64,000 bases of DNA from assembly GCA_002733605.1 (NCBI GenBank), contig NVWK01000013.1, forward strand, positions 124,001 through 188,000. Reading direction: 5' to 3'. This document shows, one piece after another, positions 14,967-22,592 of the stretch; positions within the stretch are counted from its first letter, which is position 1; each line of letters begins with the position of its first letter. A program made the position numbers and the translations under genes. The notes beneath the pieces were generated by a model. The model did not search any database. It was not told where the DNA came from and saw nothing but the letters and a program-made list of their open reading frames with translations. This DNA comes from Robiginitomaculum sp. (GTDB lineage Bacteria > Pseudomonadota > Alphaproteobacteria > Caulobacterales > Maricaulaceae).

Positions 14967-15549
14967 GCTTACTCATCACGATATAAAGGTGAAGCTTAAA
15001 CAGCTACGCCGCACACAAGGGGAACTCGGTGAAGCCATCGGCATGCCCTATCATACAATCAACAGAACCGTAAACGGCGAGCGCGTCCTTCGCGCCACCG
15101 AAATGATCAAGATCGAGGCCCAGCTCGAACTTTGGGAAACTGCATTCACCCCACACGCGGGCGGCCGCACCAAAGAAGTCGATCGCATCCCGTTCTACAC
15201 AACGCCCAGCGCCGACAATACAGCCGTAAACCTCGGCAAAAGCGCGGTAATAGAGCTTGTGAAAGCCCACCCCAGTCAAGACACAGACCAGCGCCCCTTC
15301 GCGGTACGCATCGCAAATGATCTTATGTCCCCACGTTTCGAACCGGGCGAAACTGCCTACATTGCCCGCATCATGCCGCGCCGTTATGACGACTGCCTGA
15401 TCGAACGCACAGACGGCACGGCCGTCGTGTGTCGCTACACCATGCAGAAAGACGGCATGGTTTTTTGCGAACAACTCAACCCTGAAACAGAACTCCGCTT
15501 CCCGGCAAAAGACGTTATCGCCGTGCATAAAGTGGTCGGGCGAGGGTAA
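14965..15549 (+). CDS. CI-type repressor with a LexA/S24-like fold lacking the catalytic dyad
   Basis: An N-terminal HTH (KVKLKQLRRTQGELGEAIGM, then HTINRTVNGERV) is followed by a LexA-like C-terminal domain (FAVRIANDLMSPRFEPGE, YIARIMPRRYDDC, and so on). Where cleavable repressors have Ser-Met after the Asp (DSM), this protein has DLM. Where the general-base lysine is expected (VxVKR), it has VVCRY. Self-cleavage is therefore unlikely. I chose the ATG at 14965; ATGs at 14929 and 14947 are in frame, but the extra codons are A-rich and no ribosome binding site is visible for any of them. Confidence 0.7.
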   Translation: MLTHHDIKVKLKQLRRTQGELGEAIGMPYHTINRTVNGERVLRATEMIKIEAQLELWETAFTPHAGGRTKEVDRIPFYTTPSADNTAVNLGKSAVIELVKAHPSQDTDQRPFAVRIANDLMSPRFEPGETAYIARIMPRRYDDCLIERTDGTAVVCRYTMQKDGMVFCEQLNPETELRFPAKDVIAVHKVVGRG

Positions 15550-15569
15550 TTACACACGAAAATAACAAA

Positions 15570-15585
15570 TGTTTCACGTGAAACA
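15570..15585. other. parS: Perfect parS site (ParB binding) in the phage element
   Basis: TGTTTCACGTGAAACA matches the bacterial chromosomal parS consensus at all 16 positions. It lies 20 bases after the repressor stop, in a non-coding stretch, so it is not a by-product of coding sequence. ParB proteins load and spread from this site. A second perfect copy lies in valS in the flanking chromosome (59497-59512). Confidence 0.85.
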
Positions 15586-15618
15586 ATCCCTTTTTTAAAC
15601 AATATTTACACAGTTTTT

Positions 15619-15646
15619 AAACATTTATAAACATTTATCATTGACA
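15619..15646 (+). promoter_or_regulatory. Tandem operator-like repeats and a -35 box before the AlpA-like gene
   Basis: Two adjacent copies of AAACATTTAT (15619-15628 and 15629-15638) are followed directly by TTGACA (15641-15646). The -10 box is not clear. The repeats share ATAAACAT with the sites beyond the other end of the repressor gene, so the same repressor may bind on both sides. Confidence 0.45.
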
Positions 15647-15694
15647 CTCTTGCATTAGCTGTGCAATCCCTTGGCTCAACCAAGGAGATTAACC

Positions 15695-16063
15695 ATGCTA
15701 AATCCGGCCAATCGCACCCCGCGACCTGCCCCACACTTCCCCCCCAGCCTTAGCATGAGCAAAGCTGCTCGATTGATCGGCATTGGCTACGCCTCCTTTT
15801 CAAATCAAGTTGCGGACATGATTGCCGATGAAGGCTTCCCCAAAGCCTATATCGGCACGCCCGGCCGGCACGGCACACACCGTCGCTGGCACCGCGTCGC
15901 CGTTGAGGATTGGATGCGTGATCGAAGTTCACGCAGTTCATGCCCAACCTCAACGGCGCGCGACCAACCAACACCACAACTTCAAGCTAACAACTTGCTG
16001 GACATCCATCATGGCGACAATTCCATCATAACCCTGCGGATCGAAGATCTGCGCTATTCATAG
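15695..16063 (+). CDS. AlpA/excisionase-like HTH protein
   Basis: The ATG at 15695 has AAGGAG upstream. Residues around 20-70 (SMSKAARLIGIGYASFSNQV, then RRWHRVAVEDWM) form a MerR/AlpA-type winged HTH with the terminal W-x-V-x-x-W-(M/L) motif that marks excisionases and AlpA-like regulators. The C-terminal 50 residues are low in structure. On the element's integrase side, such a protein commonly directs excision or regulates the integrase. Confidence 0.6.
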   Translation: MLNPANRTPRPAPHFPPSLSMSKAARLIGIGYASFSNQVADMIADEGFPKAYIGTPGRHGTHRRWHRVAVEDWMRDRSSRSSCPTSTARDQPTPQLQANNLLDIHHGDNSIITLRIEDLRYS

Positions 16064-16072
16064 GAGAGACAC

Positions 16073-16441
16073 ATGCCACCAATGTTAGGCATAAAAAAAA
16101 TTGAAGGACCTCGTATCACAGAACAACAAGTGATCATGCGCGACCTTATTGGCACGGCCCAAAACGAACTCGGTAAAACCGTCAGTAAAAGCGTGACGGC
16201 CGCCCAGTGCGTTTTTGACGACAAGACTACATTTGAATTTTCGATATCACTTCAAAATTCACTCGCGATCCATATGGCAATGGGCATAGCAACCACTATG
16301 CACGTAGCCAGCGGTGAAAATTTGCAGAAATGCATAGATGAGGTCTCGCGCATATTTGTCGAAACATTTGCCGCAACCACAAAGGAAAAATTCGCAAAAG
16401 AACTTAGAGAGGAGAAACCCAGTGGCACCTTCAAGCACTGA
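16073..16441 (+). CDS. Hypothetical protein (122 aa)
   Basis: A clear AGGAG precedes the ATG. The protein has a helical centre (MAMGIATTMHVASGENLQKC) and a basic C-terminus (FAKELREEKPSGTFKH). There is no signal peptide and no recognised domain. Its end overlaps the next gene's GTG start by 20 bases, so the two are likely co-translated. Confidence 0.55.
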   Translation: MPPMLGIKKIEGPRITEQQVIMRDLIGTAQNELGKTVSKSVTAAQCVFDDKTTFEFSISLQNSLAIHMAMGIATTMHVASGENLQKCIDEVSRIFVETFAATTKEKFAKELREEKPSGTFKH

Positions 16442-16730
16442 GTCCAACAATTTCATTGACCATATGAGTGATAAACTCATTGAAAGCGGCAAGCCAATTG
16501 CCGGCGGCTGGCTTTTATTTGTTAAAGTTGCGGATCTGGATGAACATAGTAAAGCCCAGCGAAAAGAAATGCATCAAGCATACTTTACGGGCGCACAGCA
16601 CACATTCGCTATGATGATGCACGGCCTGTCAGACGGTGAAGAAATTACAGAAACAGACCTCAAGCGCATGGACAACATCGCAAATGAACTGGCTGAATTT
16701 GCAGCCGAAATGAAGATAAAAGGAGCCTAA
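16422..16730 (+). CDS. Hypothetical protein (102 aa), GTG start
   Basis: I chose the GTG at 16422, which has GAGAGGAG about seven bases upstream; the earlier ATG in this frame lies deep inside the previous gene. The product (for example KPIAGGWLLFVKVADLDEHS, later TFAMMMHGLSDGEEITETDL) is acidic with amphipathic helices. No family was recognised. Confidence 0.55.
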   Translation: MAPSSTESNNFIDHMSDKLIESGKPIAGGWLLFVKVADLDEHSKAQRKEMHQAYFTGAQHTFAMMMHGLSDGEEITETDLKRMDNIANELAEFAAEMKIKGA

Positions 16731-16731
16731 A

Positions 16732-17148
16732 ATGGCACAATACGACCCCCGCAAACCACACACGATTGACACACATGTCGGCTCACAAATCCGCACCCGC
16801 CGGGTAGCCCTCAAAATGAGCCAGGAAAAACTTGGCGGTAAAGTTGGTGTCTCATTCCAGCAAGTCCAGAAATACGAGCGCGGCCAAAACCGCGTTGGGG
16901 CGAGCCGCCTTTTCTACATGTCGAAAGCCCTCGAAGTCCCTGTCAGTTTCTTCTACAACGGGCTAGAGACCGAAGGCCAAACACCGACACAGGAAACCAC
17001 AGATACACTGCAAAGTTTCATCCAGTCTCCGGAAGGCCTTCGCATGGCCCGCGCCTTCAACAAGATCAAACTGGCAATCACCCGTAACAGCGTCATTGAC
17101 ATGATTGAGAACATTGCCGAAGTCACCGATCCGGCCGCAACATCATGA
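16732..17148 (+). CDS. XRE-family transcriptional regulator (138 aa)
   Basis: The HTH VGSQIRTRRVALKMSQEKLG, then GKVGVSFQQVQKYERGQNRV, is the alphaproteobacterial type of Cro/CI regulator (G-x-x-(I/L)-R-x-x-R-x-x-x-x-x-S-Q). AAGGAG precedes the ATG. After the HTH come a VSFFYNGL segment and a helical tail, as in many chromosomal homologues. It may control the lysogeny-side genes 15695-19487. Its stop overlaps the next start as ATGA. Confidence 0.8.
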   Translation: MAQYDPRKPHTIDTHVGSQIRTRRVALKMSQEKLGGKVGVSFQQVQKYERGQNRVGASRLFYMSKALEVPVSFFYNGLETEGQTPTQETTDTLQSFIQSPEGLRMARAFNKIKLAITRNSVIDMIENIAEVTDPAATS

Positions 17149-17453
17149 ACCAGATCATAGAATTTGAAGATACCGGGCAAGATTTTTTAAAGTGGATTGT
17201 TTCGCCAACAGGTGAAGTTCTGGACTGCGTGCCATTTCAAGCTTGGTTGTGGTGCGAAAAGAAAGTTGTAGCGACACAGTTCAATAAGGCTGGCAAGCTA
17301 GTTCTTGTTCTACTCGACCCGGAAACGAAAGAGGAGATGGTACTAAAACACGCCATCACATCTATCCGCACCACAAACAAGTCCCAATTCCATGCGCCTA
17401 AAAAGGCCGCGAAAATCCCAACAGGCTTGACGGCCGCGCAAGCCCGGTCATAG
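17145..17453 (+). CDS. Hypothetical phage protein (102 aa)
   Basis: The ATG overlaps the XRE gene stop (ATGA at 17145-17148). The product has several beta-strand segments (KWIVSPTGEVLDCVPFQAWL, KLVLVLLDPETKEEMVL) and a Lys/Ala-rich tail. No recognised family. The next gene is the integrase, after 43 bases. Confidence 0.55.
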   Translation: MNQIIEFEDTGQDFLKWIVSPTGEVLDCVPFQAWLWCEKKVVATQFNKAGKLVLVLLDPETKEEMVLKHAITSIRTTNKSQFHAPKKAAKIPTGLTAAQARS

Positions 17454-17496
17454 ACTGGGCACGTCGCACCCCTGATTTGCTTCCCACGAGCTTACC

Positions 17497-18813
17497 ATGA
17501 CCACACTCAAAGCCCCCTATTTCGAACCCCGTCTTCGCAAAGACGGAGAAACCCTGTGCCGGTTCACCGCGTCGCCCAAGCTCCGAAAGCTCGGATTTGT
17601 CACCTTTGACTATTACACGGACGGGCCGCCCCTAGAGCCGCACGAGGCCCAAGAGCTGGGCTTCGCACCCTCGACCACGCAAAACCTCCCCTTCACCCAC
17701 CCTGGGCGACTGATGAGCGTGGGCGAAGCGGTTGCGGCCGCACACATCGTCGCCAAGATGATCGAACACCAACTCGACAACCCGCAAGACGAAACCGACA
17801 TACGCCTTCACGCCCAGGCCAAGCCCATGAATATCGATCATCTCCTCGATGATTATTTCGAAACGGAAGAATTTAACAACCTCGCCCCCAAAACCCAGCT
17901 CGGCTATAAAAGCTGGGCCGTCCTCATCCGTAAATATTTTGGCGATCAACGCCCGAAAGCCCTGGATGAGATCTCGATCATCGAAACCTATTGGGCCGCC
18001 CGCAATTCTCGCGGCGAACGACTGGCCTATGGGGCCGTACAAATATTACGCATTGTCTACAAATGGGGCCGCTCCCGTTCGCGCAAATGGAAACATCATG
18101 CGCCGGGCATTGAATGGTCAGGCCTCAAAATCCCCACACCCAAGCCCCGTGTCCGGGTTGGCACTGACGAAGAACTGGACGCCATCATGCTTGCGGCCGA
18201 AAACCCGCTTAAAATTCACCAGCTCACAGGCGCGAAGATCAACGAGAAGCGCCCGTCCGAACTTCTCCCCCGCCCAAGCCTTGCGGACGCCCTTATGATC
18301 GCTCTGTGGACAGCACAGCGCCAAACAGACATTCTCCTGCTCACCAGCCCCAACCTGTCCCGGGGCCGCTGTGCGCTCCAACAGAGCAAAGGCGGCAAAT
18401 TTGTCTCCGTCCCGCTTATGGATCCCCTCAAGCAAAGGATCGCAGAACTCAAACGCCGCAAGATGCAGCGCGGCTGGGGCGACCGGCCACAAATCATTTT
18501 AACCGATGTCAACGGCATTCCCTACCAAACCAAGGCCGCCACCAATACCACCTTCAGTTCCTATTTCTGCCGGGTTCGCAATCTCGCGGCCGAGATATGC
18601 CCGTCCGTCGCAGACTTCCAGTTCCGCGATCTGCGCGATACAGCCCTCACACGCCTGGGCGCTGCGGGTTGCGACATATGGGAAATCATCAGTTGGAGCG
18701 GCCACAATCCCGACACCGCCATGCAAGTCATAAAACACTACATGGCCATAGACCAATCCTTCGCCGACCGCGCCGGCGAAAAACTCGCCAAACACCTCGC
18801 CAAAGGCCACTGA
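17497..18813 (+). CDS. int: Tyrosine-family phage integrase
   Basis: The protein has 438 residues. A core-binding helical domain (about residues 105-210) precedes the catalytic domain. Catalytic landmarks are LWTAQRQTDIL (first Arg), the Lys in QQSKGGKFVSVPL, FRDLRDTALTRLGAAG (box II, with the common F-R-D-L-R form instead of H-x-x-R), ISWSGHNPDTA (second His) and KHYMA (nucleophile Tyr). It carries out site-specific recombination at the adjacent tRNA-Lys. It sits at the tRNA-proximal end of the element, as usual for tRNA-targeted integrases. Confidence 0.92.
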   Translation: MTTLKAPYFEPRLRKDGETLCRFTASPKLRKLGFVTFDYYTDGPPLEPHEAQELGFAPSTTQNLPFTHPGRLMSVGEAVAAAHIVAKMIEHQLDNPQDETDIRLHAQAKPMNIDHLLDDYFETEEFNNLAPKTQLGYKSWAVLIRKYFGDQRPKALDEISIIETYWAARNSRGERLAYGAVQILRIVYKWGRSRSRKWKHHAPGIEWSGLKIPTPKPRVRVGTDEELDAIMLAAENPLKIHQLTGAKINEKRPSELLPRPSLADALMIALWTAQRQTDILLLTSPNLSRGRCALQQSKGGKFVSVPLMDPLKQRIAELKRRKMQRGWGDRPQIILTDVNGIPYQTKAATNTTFSSYFCRVRNLAAEICPSVADFQFRDLRDTALTRLGAAGCDIWEIISWSGHNPDTAMQVIKHYMAIDQSFADRAGEKLAKHLAKGH

Positions 18814-18814
18814 T

Positions 18815-19138
18815 ATGCCTAACAACATAATCAATAAAGATTTCGGGAAAACAGATCGCGAATCCGCACGTAAGCTTAGAGAGCTGCTCGGCATTATTGA
18901 AGCCTTCGAGGCGGACATGATCGCCAACCCTGTAAAGTATTTTAATCTTGCCAGGCAAGAAATCGAAAGCTTACAACGAAAACTCCTAGCACTGAAAGTT
19001 GCGGCATGGCCCAGATTTGACGAACAATTTATTGAGCCAGATGCCGCCTGTGAACCAGAGCCTATAAAAACAGTCCGCATTCAGCAAGAAGACTACAATT
19101 GTCTTCAAGCCTTGAGAAAGCAACTCAATGACAAATGA
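18815..19138 (+). CDS. Hypothetical protein downstream of the integrase (107 aa)
   Basis: It starts one base after the integrase stop. The product is charged and helical (SARKLRELLGIIEAFEADMI, later NLARQEIESLQRKLLALKV), with coiled-coil potential and an acidic, proline-containing section. No domain was recognised. It overlaps the following gene by 11 bases. Confidence 0.5.
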   Translation: MPNNIINKDFGKTDRESARKLRELLGIIEAFEADMIANPVKYFNLARQEIESLQRKLLALKVAAWPRFDEQFIEPDAACEPEPIKTVRIQQEDYNCLQALRKQLNDK

Positions 19139-19487
19139 TATGGATGAACCTAAATATTATCGAGGGTCATACTTGGCAGGTAGATCATCTGCCGTTCGGG
19201 CATGCATTGCAGCCGAAAAGGGCCGTAAGGTAGCGTATGTAGTCAACAGTATTTCGCACGCAATGCGGGCCTTAATTCAGGCCTCTGCCTTTGTGAGCGA
19301 ACACACACATATAGAACCGGAAATTGATTTTCTCGGCTTACAAATAAATTATCCGTCCAGGGGGCGAGTTAAACTCGTAACGCCAAACGACCAGGAGCGA
19401 CAGATATCCTGGGCCTATGACGAATGCCACGATGAACTGACAGTAATACCCAAAAGAGCACTCTCACCCGTAAAATTACACTACTGA
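19128..19487 (+). CDS. Hypothetical protein, last gene before the attachment site (119 aa)
   Basis: The start is either 19128 or the ATG at 19140. The product (YRGSYLAGRSSAVRACIAAE, later EIDFLGLQINYPSRGRVKLV) looks globular and soluble, with no recognised domain. It is followed by a strong palindromic terminator. Base use is more AT-rich than in the integrase gene. Confidence 0.5.
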   Translation: MTNDMDEPKYYRGSYLAGRSSAVRACIAAEKGRKVAYVVNSISHAMRALIQASAFVSEHTHIEPEIDFLGLQINYPSRGRVKLVTPNDQERQISWAYDECHDELTVIPKRALSPVKLHY

Positions 19488-19513
19488 TCCGGGTGTATTT
19501 TCACAGTTTCCAA

Positions 19514-19543
19514 TGAAAAGGGGGCCAATTGGCCCCCTTTTCA
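19514..19543. terminator. 30-bp perfect palindrome, bidirectional intrinsic terminator
   Basis: The palindrome runs TGAAAAGGGGGCCAA and its exact complement, giving an eight-pair GC-rich stem flanked by A and T tracts on either strand. It closes the integrase-side operon and would also stop transcription arriving from the tRNA side. Confidence 0.8.
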
Positions 19544-19584
19544 TGCGACGTGCGACGAATTGCAACGTCGCATGTCCGTCGCAC
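19542..19584. repeat. Four TGCGACG-type repeats near the attachment site
   Basis: TGCGACG occurs at 19544-19550 and 19551-19557, and its complement CGTCGCA at 19566-19572 and 19577-19583. They form two alternative inverted repeats: CATGCGACGT (19542-19551) with ACGTCGCATG (19565-19574), and GTGCGACG (19550-19557) with CGTCGCAC (19577-19584). They lie 60-100 bp from the tRNA 3' end, where integrase arm-type sites are expected. Confidence 0.5.
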
Positions 19585-19640
19585 ACGCATTTATGTTTAC
19601 GTGTTTTGCAGTCTAAACATATGAAATATCAGTAAAAGTA

Positions 19641-19716
19641 TGGTGAGCTGTCAGGGATTCGAACCCTGGACCTACTGATTAAAAGTCAGTTGCTCTACCA
19701 ACTGAGCTAACAGCTC
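19641..19716 (-). tRNA. tRNA-Lys (anticodon UUU), probable att site
   Basis: The cloverleaf is complete on the minus strand: acceptor GAGCTGT/ACAGCTC, D-arm TAGCTCAGTTGGTAGAGC, anticodon arm ACTGA-CTTTTAA-TCAGT with anticodon TTT, T-arm with GGTTCGAATCC, discriminator A and an encoded CCA. The 3' end faces the phage element, so the integrase probably recombines in the 3' half and leaves the gene intact. The matching second att copy is outside the window. Confidence 0.97.
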
Positions 19717-19845
19717 TAAAAGAGCGCGATGTTTAGGACTGCTTTTTCATCAGGTCAAGAGTAAAATCAGCTAAAATCATGATATTGATCACTTTTATCA
19801 GCCAGCTCTACATCCACACGCGCTCTTGCTGGCCACATCTTTCAT

Positions 19846-20979
19846 TTAGGTCTTTATAATCAGGTTTTTACGGAAGTTATCAGCAAATTCGTTAAAGCGC
19901 CCAGCCACGATACTCGCCCTTATGCGTTGCATCAAATTTTGGTAATAGGCAATATTGTGCCAGCTTAACAACATCCCGCCCAAAAGCTCCCCACAGCGAA
20001 TAAGATGGTGGATATAGGCTTTCGAATAATCACAACTCGCCGGACAATCAATCGAAGCGTCCAAAGGCGATAAATCCTCGGCAAATCTGGCAGATTTTAT
20101 GTTATATGGCCCCGTATCGGTCCACACTTGCCCATGACGTCCGGAGCGGGTGGGAATAACGCAATCAAACATATCCACCCCGCGCGCAACTGATTCGACC
20201 AAATCAATCGGCTTGCCAACCCCCATTAAATAGCGAGGGCGGGCCGCGGGCAAATGCGGCATCACATTCTCGAGAACCTCCAACATCGCCTCATGCCCCT
20301 CGCCCACCGCAAGGCCACCAATAGCAAATCCGCCATATCCCGCTCCGTTTACGCGGGCTTCTACACTGGATTCGGCACTGATCTGGCGTAAATCGGGGAA
20401 TGTCGAGCCTTGAACAATGGCGAACAATGTCTGAATCTCGCGGTCTCCAAACGCTTCGAGGGAGCGTTTGCCCCAGCGAAGCGATAATTCCATAGATTTC
20501 GCAGCCTCGGCGTGGGTTGACGGAAAATTGGTACACTCGTCAAGTTGCATACAAATATCCGCACCCAGCAAATCCGCCTGAATTTCGATAGAGCGCTCCG
20601 GGGACAGCATATGTTTCGATCCATCAAGGTGGCTTTGAAACTCGACCCCTTTTTCGCTCATTTTACGCAGTTTGGACAGAGACCAGACCTGAAACCCACC
20701 ACTATCGGTTAAAATCGGCCCTTTCCAGCCCCCCAAAGCATGCAAACCACCCAATCGCGCCACACGTTCAGCCCCGGGACGCAGCATAAGATGATAGGTA
20801 TTGCCCAATATGATATCCGCGCCCGCGCCCGCAACCTGATCCATATACAGACCTTTGACCGTGCCGGCCGTACCCACAGGCATAAAAGCCGGTGTACGAA
20901 TATCCCCGCGTGCCGTTTTCAAAACGCCCGTGCGCGCCGCCCCGTCTGTGGCCGCAATATCAAAACTAAAACCCGTCAT
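19846..20979 (-). CDS. tgt: Queuine tRNA-ribosyltransferase
   Basis: Tgt exchanges the guanine at position 34 of tRNAs with GUN anticodons for preQ1, on the way to queuosine. The 377-residue protein shows [22 protein letters not shown] (nucleophile and base-recognition region), [38 protein letters not shown] (catalytic Asp) and a zinc site, [12 protein letters not shown] start at the ATG at 20979, which overlaps the queA stop as ATGA. The gene forms an operon with queA. Confidence 0.96.
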   Translation of the reverse strand: MTGFSFDIAATDGAARTGVLKTARGDIRTPAFMPVGTAGTVKGLYMDQVAGAGADIILGNTYHLMLRPGAERVARLGGLHALGGWKGPILTDSGGFQVWSLSKLRKMSEKGVEFQSHLDGSKHMLSPERSIEIQADLLGADICMQLDECTNFPSTHAEAAKSMELSLRWGKRSLEAFGDREIQTLFAIVQGSTFPDLRQISAESSVEARVNGAGYGGFAIGGLAVGEGHEAMLEVLENVMPHLPAARPRYLMGVGKPIDLVESVARGVDMFDCVIPTRSGRHGQVWTDTGPYNIKSARFAEDLSPLDASIDCPASCDYSKAYIHHLIRCGELLGGMLLSWHNIAYYQNLMQRIRASIVAGRFNEFADNFRKNLIIKT

Positions 20980-22037
20980 AAAGACCCCCTCCAAAGCAAG
21001 CTTGTATCCCCGTAGGAATAAAACCGGTATTTTTCGCTAATCGCATAATTATAGGCATTTTGCATAGTCTCAAGCCCTGCCAACGCACTGACCAACATAA
21101 ACAAAGTCGATTTCGGTAGATGGAAATTTGTCAGCAACCCATCAACAATTTTATACCTATATCCCGGTGTGATAAATATCTCTGTATCCGCATTTTGTGC
21201 GATTAATTGATTATCCGCGCCCACACTGCTCTCAAGCGCACGCAAAGCCGTCGTCCCCACGGCAATCACACGCCGTCCTTCCGCTTTAGCCAGATTAATC
21301 CGCTCAGCCACATCCCCGTCAATAGAGAACCATTCCGAATGCATTTTGTGATCATCCGTATTCGCGTGCGAAACTGGCAAAAACGTCCCCGCCCCAACAT
21401 GCAGGGTCAGGCGCACAATTTCGATGCCGTTCGCCTCTAGGCGCTTAAATAATGCGGGCGTAAAATGCAGCCCCGCCGTCGGCGCCGCCACAGAGCCTTT
21501 CTCAGTGGCAAATACGGTTTGATAATCCACATCATCGCGGTCATCCACAGCACGTTTGCGGGCAATATAGGGCGGCAAAGGCATCTCGCCCGCCTGCTCT
21601 ATCTCGCGCTCTAATGCAGCGCCTGAGACACTAAATCGCAACCCGATATCGCCGCCGTCAAATTTGTCAAACACGACCGCGTTGAGAGTTTCGGAAAATT
21701 GAATTTTATCCCCGTCTTTCAATCGCTTGGCGGGACGAGCAAAGGCTCTCCATTCATGATCCGACAGGCATTTATGCAAGTTAATGCCGATGCGCACATC
21801 TCCGCCGCCGCCGTGGGCACGCGCACGCCTTACGCCCTTAAGACAGGCGCGTAACACCCGTGTTTCGTTTAAAACCAGCACATCGCCTGCGCGCAGCAAT
21901 TGCGGCAAATCCCCGATACTATGATCCGAAATATCACCGTTTTTCACCTGCAATAATTTCGCACTATCGCGCGGATTTGCAGGGCGCAAAGCGATCCGGT
22001 CTTCCGGCAGATCAAAATTGAAAAGTTCGACGTCCAT
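20976..22037 (-). CDS. queA: S-adenosylmethionine:tRNA ribosyltransferase-isomerase
   Basis: QueA moves the ribose of SAM onto preQ1-tRNA, giving epoxyqueuosine; Tgt acts just before it. The family N-terminus [20 protein letters not shown] is clear, followed by [37 protein letters not shown]-like [19 protein letters not shown], and the [15 protein letters not shown] end. The start is the ATG at 22037, as [10 protein letters not shown] is the usual N-terminus; nine upstream codons are unlikely. It is coupled to tgt. Confidence 0.95.
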   Translation of the reverse strand: MDVELFNFDLPEDRIALRPANPRDSAKLLQVKNGDISDHSIGDLPQLLRAGDVLVLNETRVLRACLKGVRRARAHGGGGDVRIGINLHKCLSDHEWRAFARPAKRLKDGDKIQFSETLNAVVFDKFDGGDIGLRFSVSGAALEREIEQAGEMPLPPYIARKRAVDDRDDVDYQTVFATEKGSVAAPTAGLHFTPALFKRLEANGIEIVRLTLHVGAGTFLPVSHANTDDHKMHSEWFSIDGDVAERINLAKAEGRRVIAVGTTALRALESSVGADNQLIAQNADTEIFITPGYRYKIVDGLLTNFHLPKSTLFMLVSALAGLETMQNAYNYAISEKYRFYSYGDTSLLWRGSL

Positions 22038-22066
22038 AGGGGGTTCTAACGCTAAAATACACACAT

Positions 22067-22094
22067 AAAAAAAGGGGCTATACGCCCCTTTTTC
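22067..22094. terminator. Intrinsic terminator between ppiB and queA
   Basis: AGGGGC-TATA-GCCCCT with A and T tracts of five or more on both sides forms a short bidirectional hairpin. It lies just below the stop of ppiB on the minus strand, so it would end or attenuate transcription before queA-tgt. Confidence 0.65.
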
Positions 22095-22123
22095 ACATAA
22101 GAAAAGCAGGTTTTACGGCAAAA

Positions 22124-22567
22124 TTACGCTGTAACAACCTTGACAATACTCCCCGGCACAACCGGTGGCTCGCCTTTAGGCAGTGCATCAACATGCTCCA
22201 TACCACTTTCGACCACACCCCATACAGTGTATTGATTGTCGAGGAAGCCTGCATCATCAAGACAGATAAAGAACTGGGAGCTGGCAGAATCAGGGCTTTG
22301 AGACCGCGCCATAGAACACACACCACGTATATGAGGCTCACTAGAAAATTCGGCCTCAATATTTGTATCACTTCCGCCCATGCCTGTGCCGTCAGGACAG
22401 CCACCCTGAGCCATAAATCCGTCAATAACACGGTGAAAAATCAATCCGTCATAAAAACCGTCTTCAACTAAAGAGACAATCTGTTCCACATGTTTTGGTG
22501 CCAAATCCGCACGCAATTTAATTACAATGTCGCCGCCATCGACGGTCATTATCAGCTTATCAGCCAT
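22124..22567 (-). CDS. ppiB: Cytoplasmic peptidyl-prolyl cis-trans isomerase, cyclophilin type
   Basis: This 147-residue cyclophilin carries the catalytic FHRVIDGFMAQGG motif, SMARSQSPDSASSQFFIC and FLDNQYTVWGVV. It has no signal peptide and is of normal length for bacterial PpiB. It speeds proline isomerisation in folding proteins. It lies between the secreted paralogue and queA, the usual order in alphaproteobacteria. Confidence 0.93.
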   Translation of the reverse strand: MADKLIMTVDGGDIVIKLRADLAPKHVEQIVSLVEDGFYDGLIFHRVIDGFMAQGGCPDGTGMGGSDTNIEAEFSSEPHIRGVCSMARSQSPDSASSQFFICLDDAGFLDNQYTVWGVVESGMEHVDALPKGEPPVVPGSIVKVVTA

Positions 22568-22592
22568 AGTTTTTCCTTTGTTTTTTTACTTT

